64,000 bases of DNA from Halovenus amylolytica (GCA_004015825.1 SAYS01000004.1:180189-244188); one strand, 5' to 3'; positions 8,846 to 18,405 are shown, numbered from the stretch's first letter. Numbers and translations: made by a program. The notes: a model not told the origin generated them from the letters alone.

Positions 8846-11761
8846 ATGACGGACGCTACCTTCTCACCCGGGCAACAGATTGTTCTCAACGGCACGTCCG
8901 CGGAGGTCATTCAGACGCGGACAGTTGGTGACATCGAGTATCTACGAGCCTACATCGACGGGGAAGGCGTCAAGACGGTCTGTCTCGACGACGTCGACGT
9001 CCAACCCCACCAGACGGGCCTTGAGCGACTTCCTATTCAGCGGTTGGCTGACCTTCACCCGGATCACAACGCCGTGTCTGCCCAGTGGTTCGACCTCCAC
9101 ACGCAGGCGACGAAGCTAAAACTCGCCCACGAGCAGGGCCAACTGCTGAGCATTTCGAACTCGCTTGTCCGGCTGGAGCCCTACCAGTTGGCGTGCGTCA
9201 ACTGGGTGATGCAGAAGCTCCGGCAGCGCGCACTCATCGGCGACGACGTCGGCCTCGGGAAGACCATCGAGGCCGGCCTCATTCTCAAGGAACTGTCCGC
9301 TCGCAACCGGGCCGACCGCGTCCTGTTCGTCGTGCCCGCTCACCTCCAGAAGAAGTGGATTCGGGATATGGATCGCTTCTTCGACGTCGATCTCACCGTC
9401 GCCGACCGTGCATGGGTCGAGGGCGAACGCCGGCGGCTGGGGGAGGAGGCCAACATCTGGAATCAAGACCAGCAGCAGCTCGTCACGAGCATGGCCTTCT
9501 TGCGGCAAGACGAGTTCCGGCCGGCACTCCGAGACGCGTTCTGGGACGTCGTCGTGGTGGACGAGGCCCACAAAGCCGCCAAGCGGGGAGACTCCCCAAG
9601 CAAGACGGCGAACATGGTCAAGACCGTCGCCGGAAACTCCGATTCCCTACTGCTCCTCAGTGCGACGCCTCACGACGGGAAGGGGGAGGCATTCCGCTCC
9701 CTCGTTGAGTACATCGATCCGTTCCTCGTCGGGGAGAACCGCGAACTCGGTCAAGAGACCGTCGATCGTGTGATGATCCGGCGCGGCAAGACGGACATCT
9801 ATGACGACGACGGCGAGCGCATCTTCCCCAACCGTGAGGTCAACTCGGTCTCCGTCTCGATGACCCACGACGAACGGCAGTTCTACCGCGCCGTCACCGA
9901 CTACGTCAAGAACGTCTACAATCGCTCTGAGAAGCTGAACGAGCCCGCAGTCGGATTCGCGATGGCGCTCATGCAGAAGCGGCTGGTCAGCAGCGTCGGT
10001 GCGATCCACGCTACGCTCCGCCGCCGACTGACAGACCTGCTCGACGAGCAGACTGCGACAGACGAACTCTCGGAGGCGGCTGAGGCCTACCTCGACGGCG
10101 AGGATCTAGACGAGGACGACAAGCAGCAGGCGGAAGACGAGATTGCCGGGCTGACCGTCGCCAGTAACGACGAGCAACTCCAAGAGGAGATCGACACGCT
10201 CCGCGACCTCGTCTCACTCGCCGAAGATTTGCCGGTCGACTCCAAGGCCCAGAAGGTGCGGCGGTTCATTAGCCAACTGCTCGAAGAGCAACCAGACGAG
10301 AAGCTGCTGCTGTTCACGGAGTATCGGGACACGCTCGACTACCTCCTCGACTTCGTACAGGACGAACCGTGGGCTGACGAGATTCTCGTCATCCACGGCG
10401 ACGTCGACAAGGAGGAGCGGGCGCGCATCGAGGACGAGTTCAACCACGGCCAGTCGCGGCTCCTGTTCGCGACCGACGCAGCGAGCGAGGGGATCGACCT
10501 GCAGCACAGCTGCCACATCATGGCGAACTACGAGTTGCCGTGGAACCCCAACCGGCTCGAACAGCGCATCGGCCGGATCCACCGCTACGGACAGGACAAG
10601 GAGGTCAAGGTCTGGAACTTCCTCTTCGACGACACTCGCGAGAGTGAAATATTCGAAATGCTCCAGACCAAGGTCGAAGAGATTCGCTCGAAGCTCGGAA
10701 ACACCGCGGACGTGCTCGGAATCCTCGACGACATCAACGTGGACTCGCTCATCATGGAGTCCATCCAGAACGACGAGCCGCCGAGCGCAACCAAGGAGGA
10801 ACTCGAAGAGCTGATCGAGGAACGCCAGCGCACGCTCGAAGAGTGGTACGAACGGAGTCTCGTCGACACCAGCACGTTCGACGCAGAGAGTCGCCAACAG
10901 ATACAGGAGGTCGTCGACGAGTCGGAAGACGTCTACGGGAGCGCCGGCGATATTCGGGAGTTCTTCGAGCAAGCAGTCGAGGCCTTCGGTGGCGAGTTCG
11001 AGAAGCGCGGCACCAACCTCTATCAGGCGGAGTTACCCGAGGACATCCGGCCACCGAATGCGGATGCGACCTTCGGGCCGTTCACGTTCGACCGCGATTT
11101 CGCGATGGATCACGAGGACATCACGTTCGTGGCGCCCGATACGGACGTCCTCCAACGCCTCATGGCACGCGTGCTGGAAGACGACCGAGGTGAGGTCGGC
11201 CTCAAGCTCCTCCCGTTCGTCGACACGCCCGGAATCACCTACAATTATCGCGTCGCCTTCGAGGACGGCACTGGAGAGGTAATCCGAGAGGAGACGATTC
11301 CCGTCTTCGTCGACGCCGAACAGCGTGACGCCCAACAGGCGCTCGGGGAACGAGTCGTCGAGGGCGAGACGGTGTCTGCGAAGCCCGATGCAACCGATCT
11401 TCGGAAGGTGATGGACGCCGAAGACAATCTACGGGCGGCTGCCGACCGCTACGTGAGTGTCCGGGTCGATGAGATCAAGGCCGACCTCCGTTCCAAACGC
11501 CACGAGGAGACCGCCCGAGAACTCGAAAACCTCAGCGAGTACGCGGAGGCCGAACGCGATCGCATCGAGTCCTTCATCGAAGAGTACGAGCGCAAGTCCG
11601 AGGCAGGTTCGGACATGGACATTGCGATCAGGGGCCAGCGCGAACGTCTCGAAAAACTCGAAGAGCGAATCGAGACGCGTCGCCAAGAGCTGAAACGGCG
11701 GGAGCAGGTCATCTCTCTGGCGCCTGAAGTCGAGAATTACTGTCTCACCTTGCCGCTGTAA
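8846..11761 (+). CDS. SNF2-family DNA helicase of the BREX operon (BrxHII/DrmD-like)
   Basis: A 971-residue superfamily 2 ATPase. Motif I is GDDVGLGKTIEAGLI (about residues 130-145), motif II VVDEAHKA (about 235), motif III LLSATPH (about 270), and the C-terminal RecA lobe has ATDAASEGIDLQ and the motif VI arginine stretch QRIGRIHRYGQ (about 540-585). This RapA/SNF2-like arrangement is shared by BrxHII of BREX and DrmD of DISARM. The C-terminal 300 residues are acidic and coiled-coil-like. It starts 59 bases after the preceding gene and is the last gene of the cluster. I call it BREX because of the adjacent pglX and pglZ; no DISARM drmA/B/C genes are seen. Confidence 0.85.
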   Translation: MTDATFSPGQQIVLNGTSAEVIQTRTVGDIEYLRAYIDGEGVKTVCLDDVDVQPHQTGLERLPIQRLADLHPDHNAVSAQWFDLHTQATKLKLAHEQGQLLSISNSLVRLEPYQLACVNWVMQKLRQRALIGDDVGLGKTIEAGLILKELSARNRADRVLFVVPAHLQKKWIRDMDRFFDVDLTVADRAWVEGERRRLGEEANIWNQDQQQLVTSMAFLRQDEFRPALRDAFWDVVVVDEAHKAAKRGDSPSKTANMVKTVAGNSDSLLLLSATPHDGKGEAFRSLVEYIDPFLVGENRELGQETVDRVMIRRGKTDIYDDDGERIFPNREVNSVSVSMTHDERQFYRAVTDYVKNVYNRSEKLNEPAVGFAMALMQKRLVSSVGAIHATLRRRLTDLLDEQTATDELSEAAEAYLDGEDLDEDDKQQAEDEIAGLTVASNDEQLQEEIDTLRDLVSLAEDLPVDSKAQKVRRFISQLLEEQPDEKLLLFTEYRDTLDYLLDFVQDEPWADEILVIHGDVDKEERARIEDEFNHGQSRLLFATDAASEGIDLQHSCHIMANYELPWNPNRLEQRIGRIHRYGQDKEVKVWNFLFDDTRESEIFEMLQTKVEEIRSKLGNTADVLGILDDINVDSLIMESIQNDEPPSATKEELEELIEERQRTLEEWYERSLVDTSTFDAESRQQIQEVVDESEDVYGSAGDIREFFEQAVEAFGGEFEKRGTNLYQAELPEDIRPPNADATFGPFTFDRDFAMDHEDITFVAPDTDVLQRLMARVLEDDRGEVGLKLLPFVDTPGITYNYRVAFEDGTGEVIREETIPVFVDAEQRDAQQALGERVVEGETVSAKPDATDLRKVMDAEDNLRAAADRYVSVRVDEIKADLRSKRHEETARELENLSEYAEAERDRIESFIEEYERKSEAGSDMDIAIRGQRERLEKLEERIETRRQELKRREQVISLAPEVENYCLTLPL

Positions 11762-12159
11762 GGTCAGAAGAAAATATAACAGTCCATTGATGTTTTGAGC
11801 CGACTTACCGTAGGTACTTCTATCAACTTGGCGTTAATGACGTCTATATTTCGTCCTCTTTCGGTTGCTGCATTTACAATCACCGTGGGAATTTCGAGAC
11901 GATTGACAGAGGAGCACAAATGCCAGAGATGGGCCGCCTCCGGGTGTAATTCCCAACGGTGAACCTATTGGGATCCTCAACCGGACACGACCTACCTGCT
12001 CTCGAGACAAAGTGCCGATTCATTGTAATCGCGAACAGAGGGAACCGGTCACCATGCCGGACATCGCCGCTATAAGATCCTAAATCTCACATAACTAACC
12101 GCGTGAAAAGTTGGGGGAACTACATTTCTTGACATGACTTATTATCACTTGCGAAGCCG
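11762..12159. other. Gene-free spacer after the BREX operon
   Basis: About 400 bases without a convincing reading frame. A run AAAATATAACAG just after the helicase stop is AT-rich and could contribute to termination. Nothing else is recognisable. Confidence 0.5.
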
Positions 12160-12852
12160 GTGGCTTCAAATGCTGGTACTGGCGCCTCCCCTGCTCCCTC
12201 CACCAACGTTTATACCGATTTGCTGCCGTTAACGGATGTGGCCCGAAACCGAAAAGTGAGTACAGCCGATCTTCTCGTGGTATTCGCGGATCGGAGCGAT
12301 CCGTTTGAGCCACTGACTGCTTCCGAAGTGGCCGAGGAGGTCGATTTGAGTCGCCGTGCCGTCAGTGACAGACTGGAGGAACTGGCGGGAGACACCCCGC
12401 CCGCACTCAGAACGAAAAAGACCGGGGCGAAGGGGCGTGTTTGGTGGGTCAATGCGGACGTCTGGTATCCGAGTCTGTCAGGTGGGACGTGGCGGGATGT
12501 CGCCGTCGAGCGAGTTTTGGAACGCGTCCACGGGCAGACACTCGACGAAAGTGAGTCCGATGACGAGATGGCGCTGGAACGGGCGCTCGCCGACCTCGAC
12601 CTGCCGGGTTCAGGTGAGGTTCTGATCGCTCGTCGAGAGGCGATTCGCGAGATGTACCTGTATCTTCGAGAGGAACGAGAGGCTGCGAAGCGGGAACTTT
12701 GCGAACTGGTCGACCCAGACGAAGTGGGGTATCAGGATCGAGAGTCATTCTGGAGCAACCTGATCATCCGGCATGACGTGATGCGTACGCTGCCCAACGT
12801 CGTGCCGCCGGGAAAGGGTGGCCACTACTACCACTACATCGCCAACGCGTAG
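12160..12852 (+). CDS. Winged-helix DNA-binding regulator
   Basis: A 230-residue protein if started at GTG 12160; a later GTG at 12238 (VARNRKVSTADLL) is a plausible shorter start because the first 25 residues are low-complexity. Residues 45-85 have a helix-turn-helix pattern (LTASEVAEEVDLSRRAVSDRLEEL) followed by a wing (RTKKTGAKGRVWWV). The C-terminal half is predicted helical with charged residues and no known motif. It lies alone between the BREX operon and a converging integrase. A local transcriptional regulator is likely; its target is unknown. Confidence 0.7.
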   Translation: MASNAGTGASPAPSTNVYTDLLPLTDVARNRKVSTADLLVVFADRSDPFEPLTASEVAEEVDLSRRAVSDRLEELAGDTPPALRTKKTGAKGRVWWVNADVWYPSLSGGTWRDVAVERVLERVHGQTLDESESDDEMALERALADLDLPGSGEVLIARREAIREMYLYLREEREAAKRELCELVDPDEVGYQDRESFWSNLIIRHDVMRTLPNVVPPGKGGHYYHYIANA

Positions 12853-12915
12853 TCGCATCGCCTGAATGCAGGATTGCTGACTCGGGGAGTGCCGAGTGTC
12901 GAGGAACAGCACGAT

Positions 12916-14100
12916 CTATACCGAGTTGGTGACGGTTAGTCGAGGCAGCCCAAACTCGTAAACACTCTGTAAATATGGTTCCTTGATATTGAGCCACTCT
13001 GCCTGCGTGTAGTCGCGCTTCGCCTTCCCAGATGAGGCCTTGCTGGGAGAGGCGTTACGCTGTGAACCGATACGGTCGCCACGGATGTAGTCCACCAGCA
13101 GGTCGTCCATCGATAGGCGGTGATGAGTAGTAAAGTAGTGCCGGAAGAAGTGGGGTGTAATATCGTTGCCGTCGCGGTCATTCCAGCCCATCTGCTCAGC
13201 CCGTTGCCGGATTCGGTCGGGGATGTCTGAGAGAGAGTGTCGACGATAGTGGCCCATTTTGTGGCTGTACTCACCGACGAATAGAGGGTGCGTAGGATGA
13301 TTGTGGGTCTCGGGACGAGCGGCCAGCCACCGGACGAGGGCGTGTTTTAGCTCACCATCGATGGGAAGGTAGGTCGGCACCTTTCGCTTATTTCCCCCTT
13401 TTCTCGTGTCGCCACGGACTTGCTTACCAGCCTCAATGTCCGGGTCGATGTAGATGACGTCGTGTCGCCCCTCAAGTTCGTGTCGCGTCTCGATGGACGC
13501 GTAGTACGAATCCCGGTTGAATGGCGCAAAGTCGATGCTGACATCGTGGAGGTCGAGGTTGTGTGCCTCTGATAGCCGGACGCCAAACTTGGTGAAGAGG
13601 AGCGTCTCTGCGCGGTCGCGGGGATGCTTGAGTGATTGCAGGAAGTCACCCATCTCTCTGAGCGACACACGCGGCCACTCACGCTTGGACGGAGAGATAC
13701 CGAGATCCTCTTTTGCGGCTCGAACTGGGTTTGTGACTTCGGGATTACTGCTGCGACGAACGAAGTAGTTGTAAAAGGTGGAGAGCCCATTGAGCATGTT
13801 ACTGACCGTCGTATCCGAGTACTCGCTCGACATGTCTTCCGCGAACTTGACGACATCCGTGCTATCGACTTGCACAGGGTCGTCAAGGAGATCATTCTCT
13901 TGTAGCCACTGGAAGAATGGGGCGAACTTCGCTTCGTAGGTGGTGTAGGAGCTGTCCAGTACGTCGTCTTTCTCCCACCGACTTTCGAGGAAAGTGACGA
14001 GCATCTCGAGGTCGTCGGTGGGCATATTATTCCGCGGCAGATCGACGCCGATGCCGTCTCTGTCGTAGTCAGGCAGGCCATAGGGGTCGCTATCGGTCAT
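12916..14100 (-). CDS. Tyrosine recombinase (integrase)
   Basis: A 394-residue XerC/phage-type integrase. An N-terminal SAM-like core-binding domain (residues 30-130, SYTTYEAKFAPFFQWLQ) is followed by the catalytic domain with the first Arg in TKFGVRLSEA, a beta-hairpin Lys in NKRKVPTYLP, the box II pattern HFFRH, and a candidate nucleophile Tyr in KRDYTQAEW near residue 368. These proteins integrate or excise elements by strand exchange at att sites. It is translationally coupled (ATGA overlap) to the small gene upstream. It marks the left edge of a probable integrated element; no tRNA att site is evident beside it. Confidence 0.88.
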   Translation of the reverse strand: MTDSDPYGLPDYDRDGIGVDLPRNNMPTDDLEMLVTFLESRWEKDDVLDSSYTTYEAKFAPFFQWLQENDLLDDPVQVDSTDVVKFAEDMSSEYSDTTVSNMLNGLSTFYNYFVRRSSNPEVTNPVRAAKEDLGISPSKREWPRVSLREMGDFLQSLKHPRDRAETLLFTKFGVRLSEAHNLDLHDVSIDFAPFNRDSYYASIETRHELEGRHDVIYIDPDIEAGKQVRGDTRKGGNKRKVPTYLPIDGELKHALVRWLAARPETHNHPTHPLFVGEYSHKMGHYRRHSLSDIPDRIRQRAEQMGWNDRDGNDITPHFFRHYFTTHHRLSMDDLLVDYIRGDRIGSQRNASPSKASSGKAKRDYTQAEWLNIKEPYLQSVYEFGLPRLTVTNSV

Positions 14101-14459
14101 TGTGGGTCGAGAACGTATCCTCCGTCTCGGGGTCGGTACGTGGCACGGTCGTCGTCGCGGAGGACTTCGGCGATACGCTCTTTGTAGTGGGTGGTGACAA
14201 CCTCCTCAACAACATCCTCGAAGTTTTTGGGTTCTTCCGCGTCGAGGACATCGATGACGCGCTCTTCAAGCAGTCGATTGGTGGTATCTTCAGCATCCGC
14301 GGCCGCTTCCACGAAAGCGAATTCGCGGCGGCCGGCGTTGATCATCATCCGGTAGTACTCGGAGTATGTCATTCCCATATCGTTGGCCTCTTCTTTCCAT
14401 ATTTCTGACTCTTCGGAACTAGGATAGACTGTTACGGGTTGTATGTCGTCGTCTGTCAT
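14097..14459 (-). CDS. Small protein coupled to the integrase, possible excision/regulatory factor
   Basis: A 120-residue acidic protein started at ATG 14459 (MTDDDIQPVTVY), preferred over the ATG at 14576 because the extra 39 residues are uncharacteristic. Residues 10-45 (EESEIWKEEANDMGMTYSEYYRMMINAGRR) look like a ribbon-helix-helix-type strand-helix-helix, and the C-terminal part has a predicted winged-helix-like end. Its stop overlaps the integrase start by four bases. Small haloarchaeal proteins of this kind often precede integrase genes, so a role in regulating or directing recombination is plausible but unproven. Confidence 0.65.
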   Translation of the reverse strand: MTDDDIQPVTVYPSSEESEIWKEEANDMGMTYSEYYRMMINAGRREFAFVEAAADAEDTTNRLLEERVIDVLDAEEPKNFEDVVEEVVTTHYKERIAEVLRDDDRATYRPRDGGYVLDPQ

Positions 14460-14713
14460 TGCTGCCGGCTGCGTGTTCTTGCAGCCACTTAATGGCTGCG
14501 TGGGGGCCTCTGAAAAGTTGTTTACACTGAAATCGAATCTTGAATTGTATCTATCCGGAGTTCCGGTGTGCCTCACAAACAGTGGCTGTAATAGTTTTAA
14601 AACCGCCGGACGTCAATCGGGTGGATTACTCGAACAGAATCGATCTAAGCATAAAGAGTATTATTCTTGGGCCAGATTCGACTGCGTAGAGGGGCTAAAT
14701 TATCGAAACAAGA

Positions 14714-14775
14714 TACCAATACTAAAATCTCTCGCTCAATATCCGTTAACGGAAGTATCAATTTTAGTATTGTTA
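14714..14775. repeat. 62-bp inverted repeat with a nested palindrome
   Basis: The arms ATAMCAATACTAAAAT at 14714-14728 and ATTTTAGTATTGTTAT at 14761-14776 are inverted with one mismatch over 16 bases. A perfect 12-bp palindrome TCCGTTAACGGA lies between them at 14742-14753. It sits about 260 bases upstream of the integrase-associated gene, inside a 725-bp spacer (14460-15184) that holds no other gene I can support. An operator, a recombinase accessory site or an att-proximal site are possible. Confidence 0.7.
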
Positions 14776-15184
14776 TTGGCGAGATAGTGGTGGTAATGAG
14801 GGGCAGTTTGAGTACCCAACGAGACCGAAGACGCGTGCCCGACTTCTGGCCCCCTATCCCGGCATCGTGCATTCGGATCTGGGTCACTACTGTGCGTTGG
14901 TGGATTGGCCGAGTGCGCTGGCGAGATATTCACCCACGATTTTTTCGCCCGGTATGAATACACCGGCCGGTCGGGGCCAACGGTCACCGGGCCCATCCCA
15001 GTCGATTTCGGTCACCACGCGTCTCACGACAAACGGCGAGATACCCACGAGGAACCCCGGAGAGGGACACAATCAGTTTTTCCAATAGCCATATCATAGG
15101 TGACATCCGCTCGTACGACCCGCTTCGACGGTCTTCGATGGGATGGGACACGTAGACGACGAATCAAGAGGTTCCCGGTCACTG

Positions 15185-15922
15185 CTACTTCGGCGAGTGC
15201 AATCCCTCGACACTCAGAGAGATGCGATTCAACCGTTCGTCAAGTGCCTCGTCGGCTATTTGTATGTCGCTGTGTCGCAGTTCCGAAGCGAGCCAGTAGA
15301 GATCGGTCTCTGCCTCGTCGCCACGCTCGGCTAACTGCTCGTCCATCCACGCCAGTGCCGCGTCCACGTCCGAGAGAAACGTCACTTTCACGTTCGATTC
15401 GTCGAGGACGGTCAGTTCTCTCCAGATCGGGTCGACGTAGTCTCGCCTGCGGTAGTCTTGGCCAATATCGAGTAGTTCGTTGGCTATGGTGTTCACATTA
15501 TATTTTTTCACGACGCTGTATTCGTAGCGGGCGATGGCCTTGATCAGCTCCCGCTTGACCTGCACGCTCTGCGGAAGGGCATCCTCACTGACGTGATCGG
15601 GATTGATCGCGATGGACTCATCAATCGCGGTGAGCTGTTTTAGCGCGTCCTTGGTTAACCGACCTTCGTCCCGAGGGTCGTACTCGTCGAGAAGCGGTAC
15701 GTCCGGCTTGGCCTCGGTCTCGGGATCGGTCAGTACCGGTGCGTCATCCTCGGTTACTCTCGAATGAATCTCCGTAACCTTCGACTCGAGATCTTCACCC
15801 CTGACGTAGTCGAGGAGTAGCCGCTCCAGTACATCCCCGGGATTGTCGCCCCGATCTTTGCACTCTCGCACGAACCGGTTGGCGACGTCCAGCGACAGGT
15901 CATTCAACGCATCATTGGTCAT
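15185..15922 (-). CDS. Hypothetical acidic protein
   Basis: A 245-residue protein I do not recognise. The first 45 residues (LSLDVANRFVRECKDRGDNPGDVLERLLLDYV) resemble the strand-helix-helix of ribbon-helix-helix DNA-binding proteins. A central linker is acidic and the C-terminal 120 residues are helical (VKRELIKAIARYEYSVVKKYNV; ALAWMDEQLAERGDEAETDL). The gene is single and runs towards the integrase. A DNA-binding accessory protein of the element is possible. Confidence 0.6.
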   Translation of the reverse strand: MTNDALNDLSLDVANRFVRECKDRGDNPGDVLERLLLDYVRGEDLESKVTEIHSRVTEDDAPVLTDPETEAKPDVPLLDEYDPRDEGRLTKDALKQLTAIDESIAINPDHVSEDALPQSVQVKRELIKAIARYEYSVVKKYNVNTIANELLDIGQDYRRRDYVDPIWRELTVLDESNVKVTFLSDVDAALAWMDEQLAERGDEAETDLYWLASELRHSDIQIADEALDERLNRISLSVEGLHSPK

Positions 15923-16231
15923 GGGAAGGGAGATCTACCACTGACTACGATTACTGGTGTAAATGGATTCGTGCCCGGCAGTGTGACAGACCCCGTGAGA
16001 TATTTGCTCGATATTTTTCCTCGCTACGGCAAAATGTCGACAATTTTGACGCGAGCCGGAGCACCTGCCAATCGTTCAAAATGATTGGATCCCGAGTGCC
16101 TGATTACGGTTTGAGACGATTTCCGCGAGACGCGTTTGACTGGATAGAGCAAACACTACCTTCGAACGAAGAAAACTCAAGAAGATCCTGATCGGTGGGT
16201 GACGAATAGGAACCGCATGTATCAACTCGTT
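15923..16231. other. Gene-free spacer
   Basis: Roughly 300 bases between two minus-strand genes. I see no open frame or RNA structure worth naming, only the probable promoter region of the downstream minus-strand gene. Confidence 0.4.
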
Positions 16232-16816
16232 CTACTTGAGATTCTCTAGGATCTGGAGGAATCGAAACGCGGGAGAGCCGTAGTCACTCGTGTCTCCCTC
16301 GGCCTCCGCCCGCAGTTCGTCGATATGCGCGGTGTAATCTTGGTTGATGATCAACTCGAGGTGCTCGCCGGTTTCGTCTTCAAATTTGGACTGGAGGGCG
16401 TCGAGACCGTCGATCAGGTCGCCGCCGCGTTGCCACCCCTTGACGACCGGCGCCCAGAGCTGAAAGACGTACTGGCCGTCGCGAGTGAACGTCTCGGTCA
16501 CGTACCGGCGATCGTTGGTGAATTTCGTCCAGAGCTTCTCGAGCGAGAACTGGTAGTCGTCGTTGTCGGCATGTGCGGCCCACTCGTCTCCCTCCGGCGT
16601 GCCCGAGTAGAGGTCGCCGTCCATGTGGGTGACTACTTCGCAGACGTACACCGTCTGCTCGCCGGTCTGTTGATTGGTTTTGATCCCGATGACGTCCGCC
16701 TCCATTTGCTCGCCCTGCTCGTCGGAACGATTGTTGTAACTGACGACCTCGCATCCGGTGACGCATTGATGGTATGCACCGACCAGCAACTCGCCCCAGT
16801 GTGGATTGACTGCCAT
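16232..16816 (-). CDS. Hypothetical protein with PD-(D/E)XK-like core
   Basis: A 194-residue protein started at ATG 16816 (MAVNPHWGEL); the much longer in-frame extension upstream is Arg/Pro-rich and looks non-coding. The segment EADVIGIKT...VYVCEVVTHMDGD at residues 40-70 has the D-x(n)-E-V pattern of a restriction-endonuclease-like fold, with the usual Lys replaced by Thr-His, so catalysis is uncertain. The remainder contains strands and helices consistent with this fold (QYVFQLWAPVVKG). One of four nuclease-fold-like genes in 16-21 kb. Confidence 0.55.
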   Translation of the reverse strand: MAVNPHWGELLVGAYHQCVTGCEVVSYNNRSDEQGEQMEADVIGIKTNQQTGEQTVYVCEVVTHMDGDLYSGTPEGDEWAAHADNDDYQFSLEKLWTKFTNDRRYVTETFTRDGQYVFQLWAPVVKGWQRGGDLIDGLDALQSKFEDETGEHLELIINQDYTAHIDELRAEAEGDTSDYGSPAFRFLQILENLK

Positions 16817-16837
16817 GATCCGTACAAACCCACAGTG

Positions 16838-17140
16838 GCTTGAAAAAATGTGTTCCGAAAATTTCGGCGTGCATCTGGCCTCGACCGTGGGGTGGCAGTC
16901 CACGACGACAGTCGGTTCACACGAGAGCGGCGGTGGTCGTGTACGCGTCCGGCGTGTATCGATGCGTGGGCGTTTTCGTGAAAATCCACCCCGAACGTCC
17001 GGGCCGTACGCCGAGATCGCGGCATCGTGGGGCGGGCTGGGCGCATCTGCGCAGGGACGGTGGTGTGCGGACGCCCGACCGAATCGTGCTGACGTCGGCC
17101 CTGTGGGGTGAAAAAATATCTCCGAAAACTCCTCGTACGG
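16838..17140. repeat. Degenerate direct repeat in a leader region
   Basis: The stretches near 16843-16866 (cttgaaaaaatgtgttccga) and 17107-17129 (gtgaaaaaatatctccgaaa) align over about 22 bases with a few mismatches. The first lies 30-50 bases upstream of the minus-strand start at 16816. They may be a duplicated promoter or remnants of a duplicated gene start. Confidence 0.4.
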
Positions 17141-17162
17141 CCCCGGAGTGTCACCTCCGAGT

Positions 17163-17324
17163 TCAGGGTGGCCGCCTCTCCTCGGGCGGGTACATGAACG
17201 TCGTCTCCTCGACATCCTCGTCGGGATAGTGATCGACAAAATTGTGGCGGATGCCGAACGTGATCTCGTCCAAGGGGACGACCTCCGGCCACGGAACCTT
17301 CCACAGACGCTCACGCCCCATCAT
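17163..17324 (-). CDS. Small hypothetical protein
   Basis: About 53 residues from ATG 17324 or 17321 (MGRERLWKVPWPEVVPLDE...), ending ETTFMYPPEERRPP. The composition (acidic, Trp/Pro-rich, sensible codon use) is more protein-like than that of the overlapping frames. The function is unknown, and it could be a remnant. Confidence 0.4.
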   Translation of the reverse strand: MMGRERLWKVPWPEVVPLDEITFGIRHNFVDHYPDEDVEETTFMYPPEERRPP

Positions 17325-17599
17325 GGGATTTGTCTTTGTGAGTTCTCTGCGTCGACTTGGAACTCGTCGCGGCCGTTCGAGCAATGCCCGCATAGTAGCT
17401 GCTCGGCGGGCTCGTTGCAGGGGGTCGGACGACGCGTCCGGCCGGGTTTTGGCTGGACGACTCCAGATGAACGCTACGAGCGCCCATGCTTTTATTATCT
17501 GCTGCGCGCTGCTGCCGCGGGCATGGTAGTCACAACTGCAGACAGTCGACGAATTGAACGCGAAAGAATAGTGTCACCGATCAATCGGAGAGCAGGAAG

Positions 17600-18133
17600 A
17601 TGACTCGTGCTCGCCGCCAAGGCCGCTATCATGGACAGGGCTGGTTCCTTGAAGACGAGACGCGTGAGTGGCTGATGACGCTTGACCGCAGGGTCACGAC
17701 CCGAAAACTCTTTTGGGGGCACGAGGTCGATGTCGTGGCCCGTCGCGATAGTGATGAGCAGCCAAAGCGACTTCTCGGTTCCTGCAAGGACTGGTATCAG
17801 AAGCAGAAAATAACACCCTGCACGCTCTGGCGGCTGATCGCGCTGTCGATGACCGCCCGTGCCGAACCGGTCTTGATTTACAATCACCGCGCGGAACTGA
17901 CCGACACGGCCCAACAGATCGCTGAAAACTGGCGCGTCCGACTCGTGACCGACGAAGACGTGCTGAGCAACGCACCGCTGCCGGAACCGGAGCGCCCGTC
18001 CAGAGGCACCAACACGCAGTATCCGCCACTACTCAGTTGGGACGTTGACAGACCGCACGAATGGGCGCCGGACTATTACGGTGTACTTGACACCGAGGAG
18101 GCGTGGGACGTACTGGACATCGCTCTCCCATAG
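17600..18133 (+). CDS. Restriction-endonuclease-like (Mrr-fold) protein
   Basis: A 177-residue protein. GHEVDVVARRD (residues 41-51) followed by KRLLGSCKDWYQ (56-67) gives the D...(S/C)xK arrangement of Mrr-type PD-(D/E)XK enzymes, with Ser replacing the usual Glu/Gln before Cys-Lys. A later strand (RAEPVLIYNH) and helix fit the Rossmann-like part of this fold. It is followed after 300 bases by another nuclease-fold gene on the same strand. Nucleic-acid cleavage is likely by fold; the target is unknown. Confidence 0.6.
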   Translation: MTRARRQGRYHGQGWFLEDETREWLMTLDRRVTTRKLFWGHEVDVVARRDSDEQPKRLLGSCKDWYQKQKITPCTLWRLIALSMTARAEPVLIYNHRAELTDTAQQIAENWRVRLVTDEDVLSNAPLPEPERPSRGTNTQYPPLLSWDVDRPHEWAPDYYGVLDTEEAWDVLDIALP

Positions 18134-18164
18134 CGGGCGAGTGTCCCCGCGGCTAATCCAGCCG

Positions 18165-18193
18165 CCACCCACGCACCCCTCGGCTCCAATGAA
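18165..18193 (+). repeat. Repeat element A, copy 1 (origin-recognition-box-like)
   Basis: CCCACGCACCCCTCGGCTCC followed by AATGAA. Copies occur at 19781-19807 in the same direction and at 21027-21053 inverted. Read on the other strand the core is CATYGGARCCGAGGGGTG, similar to the G-rich end of haloarchaeal origin recognition boxes. There is no orc1/cdc6 gene in the window. Confidence 0.6.
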
Positions 18194-18367
18194 CGCGTGA
18201 AGAGTCGACAGTGCCGAGCAACGTCGAGAGACACAGGCCCAGACGTCCAGTTGACGGGGCAAGAGCCTTTGACCGGCCACCCACATTTGACCGCATGTCA
18301 CTGATCGTCTTCTGCCCCACAAACGGCTCCTCACTCCCCGGGACGAGGTCGTCGGTAGTTGGCTGGT

Positions 18368-18405
18368 TCCTGCCAGAAGTGAGAAGACTGATTGGTTCCC
18401 TCAGG
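18368..18405 (+). repeat. 38-bp repeat B, copy 1
   Basis: A 38-bp stretch beginning TCCTGCCAGAAGTGAGAAG, repeated at 26297-26334 with two mismatches. Each copy lies immediately upstream of a + strand gene start (18436 and 26349), so it could be a shared promoter or leader, or mark a common insertion boundary. Confidence 0.75.

Noticed and set aside
5301..11761. DISARM system
   Set aside because: The helicase could be DrmD-like, but pglX and pglZ are present and no drmA, drmB or drmC is seen.
12160..14100. tRNA attachment site for the left integrase
   Set aside because: I looked for a tRNA or tRNA end beside the integrase and found none; the att site cannot be assigned.
16817..17314. N-terminal extension of the 16232 gene
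   Set aside because: The translated extension is Arg/Pro-rich and unlike the acidic body; ATG 16816 is a better start.
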